Assembly: GCA_046259385.1 (NCBI GenBank)
Contig: JBJYWI010000092.1
Coordinates: 1-8,765 of the forward strand
Source: CAVWDI01 sp046259385
GTDB taxonomy: Bacteria > Chloroflexota > Anaerolineae > Anaerolineales > UBA4823
Direction: 5' to 3'
DNA: 8,765 bases
Part shown: piece after piece, positions 1 to 6,645 of the stretch
How the letters are laid out: each line of letters starts with the position of its first letter
Numbering within the stretch: position 1 is the first letter of the stretch
Position numbers and translations under genes: made by a program
The notes under the pieces: model-generated
What the model was told of the DNA's origin: nothing
What the model saw: only the letters and a program-made list of their open reading frames with translations
Databases searched by the model: none

Positions 1-1634
1 GGATCAATCACATTGCCGGCGGTTTTGCTCATTTTGCGCCCGTCAGCATCCCGGATCAACCCGTGCAGGTAAACTGTGTCAAAAGGCACCTGACCGGTAA
101 ACTCCAGCCCGGACATAATCATCCTGGCTACCCAGAAAAAGAGGATATCATACCCGGTCTCCATCATGGTAGTCGGGTAAAAATACTTAAAATCGGGTGT
201 CTCATCCGGCCAGCCCAGGGTTGAAAAAGGCCATAAACCGGATGAAAACCAGGTATCCAGCACATCCGGGTCCTGTTCCAGTTTCAAACTCCCACAGTGT
301 GCGCATTCGGTCGGGTCCTGACGCGCAACGGTCATTTCTTTACAATCGCTGCAGTACCAGACCGGGATGCGGTGTCCCCACCACAACTGCCTTGAAATAC
401 ACCAATCCTGGATGTTTTCGAGCCAGTTATAGTAAGTTTTTTCAAAATATTCCGGTACGATGTGGATCGCGCCGTCCTGTACCGCTTTGATGGCGGGTTC
501 TGCAAGCGGTTTCATTTCCACGAACCACTGAATGGAAACCATCGGTTCGACGATCTCGCCGCCTCGCTGCGCCCGCGGGATGTTAAGCATGTACGGTTCC
601 TCTTTGATTACCAGTCCGGCTTCAGCCATGTCTTTCCAGAGTTTCTGGCGGGCCTCAAAGCGATCCAGGCCCTGGTAGGGACCTCCGTTTTCGTTAACCT
701 TTGCTTCTTCGTCCAGGACGGATATCACATCCAGCCCATGATGGATTCCAATTTCGTAATCGTTGGGGTCGTGCCCCGGCGTTATTTTTAAGGCGCCTGT
801 GCCGAACTCCATATCCACATATTCATCGGCAATGACCGGAACTCGCCTGCCGAGTATTGGGACAACAACCTGAGCCCCGATATAGTCTGTATAGCGGCTG
901 TCCCGGGGGTGGACCGCCACTGCGGTGTCTCCCAGGATGGTTTCCGGGCGCGTGGTGGCTACCGGGATATAATTCTCTTCCTGACCGACCAACATGTATT
1001 TGAAATAATACATGATCCCAGGTTCCTGGGAATACTCGACTTCCAGATCGGATACAGCTGTTTTTAACCCGGGAGACCAGTTGATCAACCTGGGGCCACG
1101 GTAAATCAAGCCTTTTTCATATAGTCTGACGAACGCTTCACGCACAGCTTTTGATAGCCCCTCATCCATTGTGAAGCGCTCGCGGCTCCAATCGCACGAG
1201 GCTCCCAGGCGGCGAATCTGGCGGGTGATGATCCCGCCGTATTTCTGGCGCCACTCCCAGCAGCGCTCTAAAAATGCCTGCCTGCCGATATCCTCACGGG
1301 ATAAACCCTCCTCGAAGAGCATCTTTTCAACCTGGAGCTGAGTGGCGATGCTGGCATGATCAGTCCCCGGCACCCAAAGGGTCGGTATTCCTCTCATCCT
1401 GTTATAGCGGGTCATAAGATCTTCCATTGATACAAACATCGCATGACCAAGATGGAGCTCACCGGTTATGTTTGGGGGCGGAATGGTTAGCACCCAGGGT
1501 TTTTTCTTTGAATCGAAACCGGGTTTCTTCGGGTCGTTGGATGGTTCAAAATAACCCTGTTTCTGCCACCATTGATAAATCCGTTCTTCGGTATTCTTGA
1601 AGTTATACGTTTTTGATAAACTGTGATCTTTCAT
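1..1634 (-). CDS. valS: Valyl-tRNA synthetase, N-terminal 544 residues (3' end outside window)
   Basis: Class I aminoacyl-tRNA synthetase that charges tRNA-Val with valine in the cytoplasm. Reading the minus strand from the ATG at 1634-1632 gives an open frame to the window edge. It contains PPPNITGELHLGHA with the HIGH-type motif HLGH at about residues 61-64, the Rossmann-fold segment WVPGTDHASIATQ, and the CP1 editing domain with TTRPETILGDTAVAV and ITPGHDPNDYEIG. The anticodon-side catalytic loop KMSKTAGNVID starts near residue 534, so the window ends just after KMSK. The family is usually about 880-950 residues, so roughly the last 350-400 (anticodon-binding domain and C-terminal coiled coil) are missing only because of the window boundary. 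GAGGG at 1638-1642 is a close Shine-Dalgarno site. The gene starts 31 bp after the stop of the PhzF-type gene with no terminator between them, so it probably shares the T-box-controlled transcript. No frameshift was seen. Confidence 0.97.
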   Translation of the reverse strand, partial: MKDHSLSKTYNFKNTEERIYQWWQKQGYFEPSNDPKKPGFDSKKKPWVLTIPPPNITGELHLGHAMFVSMEDLMTRYNRMRGIPTLWVPGTDHASIATQLQVEKMLFEEGLSREDIGRQAFLERCWEWRQKYGGIITRQIRRLGASCDWSRERFTMDEGLSKAVREAFVRLYEKGLIYRGPRLINWSPGLKTAVSDLEVEYSQEPGIMYYFKYMLVGQEENYIPVATTRPETILGDTAVAVHPRDSRYTDYIGAQVVVPILGRRVPVIADEYVDMEFGTGALKITPGHDPNDYEIGIHHGLDVISVLDEEAKVNENGGPYQGLDRFEARQKLWKDMAEAGLVIKEEPYMLNIPRAQRGGEIVEPMVSIQWFVEMKPLAEPAIKAVQDGAIHIVPEYFEKTYYNWLENIQDWCISRQLWWGHRIPVWYCSDCKEMTVARQDPTECAHCGSLKLEQDPDVLDTWFSSGLWPFSTLGWPDETPDFKYFYPTTMMETGYDILFFWVARMIMSGLEFTGQVPFDTVYLHGLIRDADGRKMSKTAGNVID

Positions 1635-1665
1635 CGTCCCTCGAATCATTGTTTAGAGTATAAAT

Positions 1666-2556
1666 CTAAAGGGTAAATTCACCTTTTAGGATTAAGACCG
1701 CTTCACCGCCCACTTTGACTGTCTCGATATTTTCCGGAGGTCCGACCACTTCAACTTCCGCCTGTCCCGGCCGGTCTAACCAGTGTCCTTGCTGGGCTGT
1801 AAAACGAGGATTTTCAATCAATCCATACTTCCAGAGATAGGCACCCATCCCTCCTGTTGCAGACCCAGTGAAAGGATCCTCGTATATATCGGGCGGTGGA
1901 GACAGGTGGCGGGCATAAGTATCGCCTTCGGGAGTAGCACCCTGAATGCAGAATAAATGAGGGCTGGAGAAGTCCGTCTCCCGGACAAACCGGTTGTATG
2001 CGTTAAATTCCATTTGAGCACGGGCAAGGGATTCCAGCGAGCGCAGCGGGATCATCAGCTGGGGAGTTCCTGTGCTGACTGTCTGGATGGGAACATCCGG
2101 GATTTTGTCATTCCTTGTTAATCCGAAAATAGGCAGCACAATATCCGCATCGTAGCTTGAGAGAAAATCCGGTTTTAACTGGCTCATTACAATCCGGTTG
2201 ACATTATTATTTATTGAACGGATTTCAACCGGGATAACACCAGCTTTTAGCTCTAAGGTTATTTCAGTGATTTCGCCAGTGAGTCTCACTCTTCCTGATT
2301 CCACAAGAGCCAGAACCGTTGCGATGGTTGGATGCCCAGCAAGCGGGATTTCTGAAGCAGGTGTGAAATAGCGGGCGCCAAAATCAGCGATATCCGAGGC
2401 GCGTACGAAAGAGGTCTCTGAGAGATTCATCTCGCGTGCGATCGCGAGCATTTTGTCGTCTCCCATATTTTCTGTGTCGAACAAAACCGCGCAGGGATTC
2501 CCGCCCAGCGGGGCGTTGGTGAAAGCATCAACCTGCATAAATTGATATTTGCCCAT
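1666..2556 (-). CDS. PhzF-family isomerase/epimerase
   Basis: Predicted 296-residue cytoplasmic protein of the PhzF/diaminopimelate-epimerase-like fold; the family usually has about 260-300 residues. Visible family motifs are QVDAFTNAPLGGNPCAV at the N-terminus, NLSETSFV with the conserved catalytic-type Glu near residue 47, PLAGHPTIAT near 71-80, and YEDPFTGSATGG near 224-234. PhzF of phenazine synthesis isomerises a dihydroanthranilate derivative, but most relatives have no known substrate and no phenazine genes are present here, so the substrate is unknown. The open frame extends upstream to 2673, but that extension is the translated T-box terminator and antiterminator. The first ATG after the terminator in this frame is at 2556-2554 and gives the usual family N-terminus. 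Its ribosome site is weak. The gene lies between a valine T-box and valS, which suggests a role connected with valine supply or quality, or simple co-transcription. Family call is firm; function is open. Confidence 0.93.
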   Translation of the reverse strand: MGKYQFMQVDAFTNAPLGGNPCAVLFDTENMGDDKMLAIAREMNLSETSFVRASDIADFGARYFTPASEIPLAGHPTIATVLALVESGRVRLTGEITEITLELKAGVIPVEIRSINNNVNRIVMSQLKPDFLSSYDADIVLPIFGLTRNDKIPDVPIQTVSTGTPQLMIPLRSLESLARAQMEFNAYNRFVRETDFSSPHLFCIQGATPEGDTYARHLSPPPDIYEDPFTGSATGGMGAYLWKYGLIENPRFTAQQGHWLDRPGQAEVEVVGPPENIETVKVGGEAVLILKGEFTL

Positions 2557-2580
2557 AAGATGTATCCATATTTTTATTGT

Positions 2581-2622
2581 AAAAACTGAAAACCCTTCCG
2601 TCATTATGAGGACGAAAGGGTT
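2581..2622 (-). terminator. T-box intrinsic terminator (conditional)
   Basis: AACCCTTTCGTC (2622-2611) pairs over 12 bp with GACGGAAGGGTT (2602-2591), with one U-G pair and an 8-nt loop. It is followed by TTCAGTTTTT. The 5' arm shares the TTTCGTCC segment that the antiterminator needs, so the two structures are mutually exclusive, as expected for a T-box. Confidence 0.93.
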
Positions 2623-2890
2623 GAATTCGCGGTACCACCTCAATTCGGCGGAAATTTTTTCCGCCGCTCTCATTTCCCGGGTTTATGGTAAAAAATTTCC
2701 GGTCCGGGATGGTCTATAACGGGTTCCTGCGTGCTGTTCTACTCGGACCGCAAGGACGGTCGTTTCTTCAGCATACCTGCCGGACGACATTCGGAAATAT
2801 GTCTCTGGGGCGGCTTCCAGCTTACCAGCCCGCCTTCTCTGTTCAGGGTTTAATTTCCTACTCCTTCCGGTTAGTGCTATTCTTATGTAA
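2581..2890 (-). promoter_or_regulatory. T-box riboswitch leader, probable valine (GUC) specifier
   Basis: An RNA leader that senses uncharged tRNA. Read on the minus strand, stem I opens with CCGGA (2870-2866) pairing with TCCGG (2784-2780). GGAAAT pairs with ATTTCC, leaving a specifier loop of AGGAGTA opposite GAATGTCG. The distal part of stem I has CAGAGAAGG and GGCTGGT...GGAAGCC, resembling the AG-bulge and apical elements of T-boxes. Stem III is a perfect 9-bp hairpin, CGGCGGAAA/TTTCCGCCG, near 2643-2664. The T-box itself, AGGTGGTACCGCG, lies at 2640-2628, followed by the TTTCGTCCTC partner strand. The likely specifier is GTC at 2788-2786 (Val). The bulge TGGT would pair with an ACCA tRNA end, so A73, which fits tRNA-Val. 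The 5' end is set by the inferred promoter and is approximate. Controls the PhzF-type gene and, by context, valS. Confidence 0.95.
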
Positions 2891-2896
2891 GGGGTA

Positions 2897-2924
2897 ATTA
2901 TGCCATAGTTTGTATATAACGCAA
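2897..2924 (-). promoter_or_regulatory. Probable promoter of the T-box/phzF-like/valS operon
   Basis: A -10 candidate CATAAT (2902-2897) lies 16 bp after a weak -35 candidate TTGCGT (2924-2919) on the minus strand. Transcription would start near 2890, about 20 nt before T-box stem I, which is where the leader should begin. The -10 is convincing and the -35 poor. Confidence 0.55.
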
Positions 2925-2965
2925 GCTTTCCCGGAGTGCCAGTGTATTCCGTACAAAAAGATTTG

Positions 2966-2983
2966 AGAAATATTAATATTTCT
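2966..2983. repeat. 18-bp perfect palindrome between divergent promoters
   Basis: AGAAATATTAATATTTCT is a perfect inverted repeat with no spacer. It overlaps the first base of the -35 box of the plus-strand promoter at 2983 and lies about 42 bp upstream of the minus-strand -35. Position and symmetry fit a dimeric repressor or activator site. It is AT-rich, so some chance symmetry is possible, and no regulator gene is adjacent. Confidence 0.5.
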
Positions 2984-3011
2984 TGATTTTGGGCATGGAT
3001 TGTGCTATCCT
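2983..3011 (+). promoter_or_regulatory. Promoter P1 for the MBL-fold gene
   Basis: TTGATT (2983-2988), a 17-bp spacer and TATCCT (3006-3011), preceded by TGC, which gives an extended -10. Transcription would start near 3018, leaving a leader of about 150 nt before the ATG at 3168. Confidence 0.65.
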
Positions 3012-3073
3012 AAATCAGTGAGCTGGATGCCTACTAGAGAAGATTCACAGGTAGAACTTGATCTGATTCTTAG

Positions 3074-3101
3074 TGGGGGTATCGTAAAAAATTGACTCCC
3101 A
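3074..3101 (+). other. Leader hairpin before the MBL-fold gene
   Basis: TGGGGGT (3074-3080) can pair with ACTCCCA (3095-3101) over 7 bp including one G-U, with a 14-nt loop. No U-run follows, so it is not a standard terminator. The hairpin overlaps the -35 box of the second promoter candidate. Function, if any, is unknown. Confidence 0.3.
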
Positions 3102-3120
3102 GAAAATTGATTAATAAATT
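3092..3120 (+). promoter_or_regulatory. Possible second promoter P2 for the MBL-fold gene
   Basis: TTGACT (3092-3097) has a near-consensus -35. A 17-bp spacer follows, then TAAATT (3115-3120), a weaker -10. Transcription would start near 3127, giving a leader of about 40 nt. Confidence 0.45.
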
Positions 3121-3167
3121 ATGAATTCTGGAGTTTTTATACCAACTTCAGCAAACCGGATGTCACT

Positions 3168-4040
3168 ATGATTCAACGAGAACGAATTGCTGATAATGTC
3201 TATTCTTTCCAGAGCGATGTCTATGCTCAGGTTATGGCGGGAGCGGTTATCGGTACCGAATGGGCGGTAGTAATCGATACGCTTGCTCTTCCGGAAGAGA
3301 CCCGGGCGATTCGTGATTTTATCGAGCAGGATATAAACCTGCCAATCCGTTATGTAATCAATACACACAGCCACGCAGACCATGCCTGGGGGAATTACTT
3401 TTTCCCTGATGCGTTCATCCTGGCGCATACTCTCTGCAGGGAATTTCTGGATACCCGCGGCAGGCAGTCTCTCGAACAGATCCGTTCCAGCAACCGAGCA
3501 TTTAGAAACGCAAGGATTGTACTCCCCAATCTGACATTCGATAAAGGTGAACTCCAACTGCTGGTCGGGAAAAAATCACTCAGAATTATCTTATTGCCCG
3601 GACCCTGCCCGGATAATATTGGAGTATTGGTTGAAGATGACCGGATATTATTTGCAGGTGATGCGGTCATGCCGCTTCCTTATATAGTGGACGGGGATTT
3701 TGACCAGACGATAGAAACATTGAAATTAATCAGCAGGATGGGGTTGGAAAATGTCGTTCAGGGACACGGCGATATTGTCCTGCGCGGGGAGATTGAACTT
3801 TTCGCCAGGGAGAATATTAATTATCTGACTAACATCCGCAAAGTAGTTCGAAGGTCATCTCGGCGTAAATTTCCGAGGGAGATTCTGGACTATTCCAACG
3901 TGGAAGACTGTGGTAAGAGTAGGGTGTTAATTGGCGGGCTTGCCCAGGAACTGCACCACAACAATTTAATTGCTTTGTACGAGCAGATATATGGGGAAGA
4001 ACCCCAAGCCCCTGAAGAAGATGATTATTATGAAATCTAA
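3168..4040 (+). CDS. Metallo-beta-lactamase-fold hydrolase with an altered metal site
   Basis: A 290-residue protein of the MBL superfamily, probably a cytoplasmic hydrolase since no signal peptide is seen. The metal motif THSHADHAWGN places His67, His69, Asp71 and His72 as in active members. FAGDAV gives the bridging Asp165 and VQGHGD gives His200. The motif usually written TPGHxPDNI reads LPGPCPDNI here (residues 143-151), so the expected His is Pro146 with Cys147 next to it. A single CAC to CCC change would explain this, or Cys147 may substitute as a ligand. The C-terminal end is a short acidic tail (EEPQAPEEDDYYEI). The substrate cannot be read from sequence; relatives include glyoxalase II-like and other esterase or hydrolase types. 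The start is the only plausible in-frame ATG, with a weak ribosome site. It is monocistronic, with one or two promoters upstream, and converges on the JAMM gene with overlapping stops. Confidence 0.93.
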   Translation: MIQRERIADNVYSFQSDVYAQVMAGAVIGTEWAVVIDTLALPEETRAIRDFIEQDINLPIRYVINTHSHADHAWGNYFFPDAFILAHTLCREFLDTRGRQSLEQIRSSNRAFRNARIVLPNLTFDKGELQLLVGKKSLRIILLPGPCPDNIGVLVEDDRILFAGDAVMPLPYIVDGDFDQTIETLKLISRMGLENVVQGHGDIVLRGEIELFARENINYLTNIRKVVRRSSRRKFPREILDYSNVEDCGKSRVLIGGLAQELHHNNLIALYEQIYGEEPQAPEEDDYYEI

Positions 4041-4516
4041 TCAGGAGCTTGCTCACCAATAAGCAGATTGATCATTCTGACCTGTCTTTGGTTAATAAAA
4101 AATCCCCGGCAAACCCATTTGCTGGTTGATTCATTCATTCCCGATTTCTTTTCCAATTCTGAAAACCAGATCAATTGCACCGCGTCAGGGTAGTAGGCGC
4201 GTGAGACATCCAGTGGGGAAGGATACCCTGGTCCTGCAGGGTGGGAGTGGTAAATCGCTACCAGTTCGAGTCCACTTTTTTCGATTTGGTTAAATGCCTG
4301 CAGTTGGTCAACCGGGTCGATCTGGTATTGATTGGGGCTCGAAAGCTGGTTTCGGGCGGCATATAACCTTTCTACCTGCAAAGTTTTCCCTGATCTCCTT
4401 CCACCCAGCATCCCACAAGCCTCCAGGGGCGCTTCTTTCGCAACCTGTAATTCCATTTTTTTATAAATGGAAAGTGGAATATACAGCTCATTGACAACAC
4501 CTTCTGCAGCGTTCAT
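4037..4516 (-). CDS. JAMM/MPN+ (M67 family) zinc metallopeptidase
   Basis: A 159-residue stand-alone JAMM-domain protein. The complete catalytic signature is present: Glu32 in PLEACGMLGG, HSHP with His90 and His92, then Ser100 and Asp103 in PSPLD. Eukaryotic relatives remove ubiquitin. Bacterial ones cleave C-terminal extensions from ubiquitin-like sulfur carrier proteins or act on unknown substrates. No ThiS/MoaD-like or E1-like gene lies in this window, so the target is unknown. The frame is open upstream to a TTG at 4537, but the ATG at 4516-4514 sits one base after the stop of the upstream membrane-protein gene (TAGCATG) and has no clear Shine-Dalgarno site. This suggests translation by termination-reinitiation. 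No internal signal peptide or membrane segment is seen. Its stop overlaps that of the convergent MBL gene. Confidence 0.92.
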   Translation of the reverse strand: MNAAEGVVNELYIPLSIYKKMELQVAKEAPLEACGMLGGRRSGKTLQVERLYAARNQLSSPNQYQIDPVDQLQAFNQIEKSGLELVAIYHSHPAGPGYPSPLDVSRAYYPDAVQLIWFSELEKKSGMNESTSKWVCRGFFINQRQVRMINLLIGEQAPD

Positions 4517-4517
4517 G

Positions 4518-5339
4518 CTAGCGTAACCAGATGGCAATCCCCCAGATAATCAGCAACACCAGGGCAGGCTCGGTCAAAGCCTGACGCGGGGTTTGCCCTT
4601 CAGCTATGTTTGCCAAATAATTAGTAAGACTATAAGCCGGGGCTAAAAGTGTCAACCCGTATGCCACCGGTGAAATCGGCCAGTAATGAAGCGCAGCAGC
4701 AAGCTGGGTGATTATCAAAGCGATAACCAGAGCGCTTGTGTACTGCCATTCAGCATGTATGCGTAGGTGCAGTGTCCTAAGGCTGACCAGACCGGAGGCC
4801 AGGAACACCACTGGCAGTATCATCAATAACCTAGTTGCGGTAATGCGCAGCATGATTACCAGGGTCAGGAAAAGCGCAAACGAAAGGGCAAATAATCCGA
4901 TTGCCGCAGATGTGTAGAGAAGATCATTCTGGTCAAGGGTGATATATTCCGCAACCACGACCAGGATCAACAATCCGCCTCCCAGGAGATATCCAAACCA
5001 CCAAATAAGACCTGGGGATAACTGGTACAGGGGCAGCCCGATGACCAGGGAAGTCAGTGCTGGGAGCAGCCAATGTCCTACAGTGTGTTCATTTCCCAAA
5101 TTCGGGTGTCCTCGCAGAATCTGGCGGGTGCCTGCGGCGGTCATTCCGGTGACCAACCCGGCGATGACCACCCGGAAGTTCAATTCGAAGGATAGATACA
5201 CGCCAGGAAGCTGAAACCCAAATTCACGACCGGGAATATCGATAAAGCTGGCGAGCGCGTATGACAGTAAAATCATCGCTGCCAGTAAACTAATTTGATC
5301 TGATCGCGGCAGGTTCCGCTCTCGAGCCGTTTCCTGCAT
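4518..5339 (-). CDS. Multi-pass integral membrane protein of unknown function
   Basis: A 273-residue protein with about eight or nine hydrophobic segments covering nearly its whole length after a short polar N-terminus (MQETARERNLPRSDQ). Examples are ISLLAAMILLSYALASF, HWLLPALTSLVIGLPLYQL, LLGGGLLILVVVAEYI, FALSFALFLTLVIML, ALVIALIITQLAAAL and PALVLLIIWGIAIWLR at the C-terminus. I do not recognise the family, and no transporter or enzyme motif stands out. Upstream in-frame starts exist at 5363 (ATG) and 5498. I chose the ATG at 5339 because a well-formed promoter (TTGTTA-17-TACAAT) ends 7 nt before it, so longer starts would lie inside or upstream of the promoter. The mRNA is probably leaderless. 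It is followed after one base by the JAMM peptidase gene, so the two are very likely co-translated and may act together. Confidence 0.85.
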   Translation of the reverse strand: MQETARERNLPRSDQISLLAAMILLSYALASFIDIPGREFGFQLPGVYLSFELNFRVVIAGLVTGMTAAGTRQILRGHPNLGNEHTVGHWLLPALTSLVIGLPLYQLSPGLIWWFGYLLGGGLLILVVVAEYITLDQNDLLYTSAAIGLFALSFALFLTLVIMLRITATRLLMILPVVFLASGLVSLRTLHLRIHAEWQYTSALVIALIITQLAAALHYWPISPVAYGLTLLAPAYSLTNYLANIAEGQTPRQALTEPALVLLIIWGIAIWLR

Positions 5340-5345
5340 GTTCGC

Positions 5346-5374
5346 ATTGTACCTGCCGTTCATAAAACTAACAA
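5346..5374 (-). promoter_or_regulatory. Leaderless promoter of the membrane-protein/JAMM operon
   Basis: On the minus strand, TTGTTA (5374-5369), a 17-bp spacer and TACAAT (5351-5346). Six bases then separate the -10 from the A of the ATG at 5339, so the predicted first transcribed base is the start codon itself. No Shine-Dalgarno sequence is present at a useful distance. Confidence 0.75.
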
Positions 5375-5406
5375 GCTGAGGAAAAATTGATGGCAAAAAT
5401 GGCTTC

Positions 5407-5435
5407 TTGACGGAACGACCTCCAGGGCTTAGGAT
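5407..5435 (+). promoter_or_regulatory. Leaderless promoter of the glycosyltransferase-yraN-miaA operon
   Basis: TTGACG (5407-5412), a 17-bp spacer and TAGGAT (5430-5435), then 7 bases before the ATG at 5443. The transcription start is predicted at or within a base or two of the start codon. It lies back to back with the minus-strand promoter, the two -35 boxes being 32 bp apart. Confidence 0.75.
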
Positions 5436-5442
5436 AGTTCCT

Positions 5443-6645
5443 ATGCGTATCGGAATGATGGCTGACCTGTATAAACCGCATGTCAGCGGGGTGACCAATT
5501 ACCTCTCTTTGAACAAAGATTACCTGGAAAAAGCCGGTGAAAATATATTTATCTTTACCTTTGGCGACCCCAATTATGACAACGGCGAGCGGAATATTGT
5601 CCGTTCACCCGGGTTACCGATAACCGGGACTGGCTTTCACTTTAATTTGCGCTACTCCAGAGAAGCACGTTCCCTGCTTAATACGATGGATGTGCTGCAT
5701 GTACAGCATCCATTTATAAGCGGATCGCTGGCAGTTCGTTATTCAAGAGAGAAAAGCATTCCGATTATTTTCACCAACCATACTCGCTATGATCTGTATG
5801 CCAAAACTTACCTTCCTGTTGCAGGGGATGTGATCGGAGAGCCGGCCTTGCGGGCATACCTGCCTTCATTCTGCCGGTCGTGTGATCTGGTTATATCGCC
5901 CTCCGGCGGAATGAAGGAGGTTCTTACGGGTATGGGGGTTGATGCTCCAATTGAGGTTATCCCAAACGGGGTCGATATTTCACCATATCTGCAGGAACCA
6001 GATCCGCTGTTTCGAGGGAGCCTTGGATTTGATCCCCAGGATACTGTCCTGATATATACCGGGCGGTTGGGTCCAGAGAAGAATATACCGTTTCTGCTGC
6101 GCGCGTTTAATGGTACCCTGCAAGCATACGATAATGTGAAGTTGTTGCTTGTTGGAGATGGACCCGAGAAGGATAACCTGGAGGAGAGGGTGAAATTAAT
6201 GGGAATCCAGGAAAGCGTCCGTTTTACCGGTCTGGTTCCGTACGGGCAAATAAGGCGTTATTTGTTCATGGCAGATGCTTTTGTGACAGCATCTGTCACT
6301 GAAGTGCATCCATTATCCGTAATTGAAGCAATGGCTGCTGGATTGCCGGTTCTTGGTATCGCCTCTCCAGGTATTTCTGATACCATCCTAGATGGGGAAA
6401 CCGGATATATCGTACCCAATGAAGACCTGGCGGGTTTTACGGCAAAAATGGTACGAATGGTGGCTGATGTAGAAGCGCGCTCGATGATGGGAGCGAAGGC
6501 TATAGAAGCGGCAAAAAATTACGCGATTGAAAATACCAGCAGGAAGCTCCTGGTTGCTTACCAGAAGGTCGTAAAAAATTCAAAAAAACGCCCGCAGGGA
6601 TTCGGGCGCAGAGTGGTCAGCTTATTTAGGGTCGGGAAAAAATGA
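5443..6645 (+). CDS. GT4-family glycosyltransferase, likely membrane-associated (lipid type)
   Basis: A 400-residue GT-B-fold retaining glycosyltransferase, a normal length for family GT4. The N-terminal acceptor domain begins MRIGMMADLYKPHVSGVTNYL, the usual glycine-rich loop, and includes VLHVQHPF and FTNHTRYDLYAK. The C-terminal nucleotide-sugar domain has VIPNGVDISPY, then GRLGPEKN at 207-214, LLLVGDGPEKDNL, and the EX7E motif from Glu287 to Glu295 in TEVHPLSVIEAMAAGLPV. The pattern resembles diacylglycerol glucosyltransferases and PimB/mannosyltransferases, so a glycolipid product is plausible, but donor and acceptor are not determined. The C-terminus is strongly basic (KKRPQGFGRRVVSLFRVGKK), fitting attachment to acidic membranes. 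The frame is open to a TTG at 5407, but the promoter ending at 5435 supports the ATG at 5443. The stop overlaps the next start in ATGA. Confidence 0.94.
   Translation: MRIGMMADLYKPHVSGVTNYLSLNKDYLEKAGENIFIFTFGDPNYDNGERNIVRSPGLPITGTGFHFNLRYSREARSLLNTMDVLHVQHPFISGSLAVRYSREKSIPIIFTNHTRYDLYAKTYLPVAGDVIGEPALRAYLPSFCRSCDLVISPSGGMKEVLTGMGVDAPIEVIPNGVDISPYLQEPDPLFRGSLGFDPQDTVLIYTGRLGPEKNIPFLLRAFNGTLQAYDNVKLLLVGDGPEKDNLEERVKLMGIQESVRFTGLVPYGQIRRYLFMADAFVTASVTEVHPLSVIEAMAAGLPVLGIASPGISDTILDGETGYIVPNEDLAGFTAKMVRMVADVEARSMMGAKAIEAAKNYAIENTSRKLLVAYQKVVKNSKKRPQGFGRRVVSLFRVGKK

Noticed and set aside
197..791. Two plus-strand open frames of 97 and 109 residues
   Set aside because: Both lie inside valS on the opposite strand and have no recognisable domain.
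2557..2673. N-terminal extension of the PhzF-type protein to 335 residues
   Set aside because: The extra 39 codons are the T-box stem III, bulge and terminator read as protein; PhzF homologues start near MGKYQFMQVDAF.
2685..2897. 70-residue plus-strand open frame
   Set aside because: It is the antisense of the structured T-box leader and resembles no protein family.
3111..3670. Minus-strand open frames of 148 and 91 residues
   Set aside because: They are mostly antisense to the MBL-fold gene, whose motifs fix the real frame.
6284..6299. Inverted repeat GTGACAG-CAT-CTGTCAC
   Set aside because: It lies in the coding sequence just before the EX7E motif of the glycosyltransferase and is explained by the codons there; no regulatory context.
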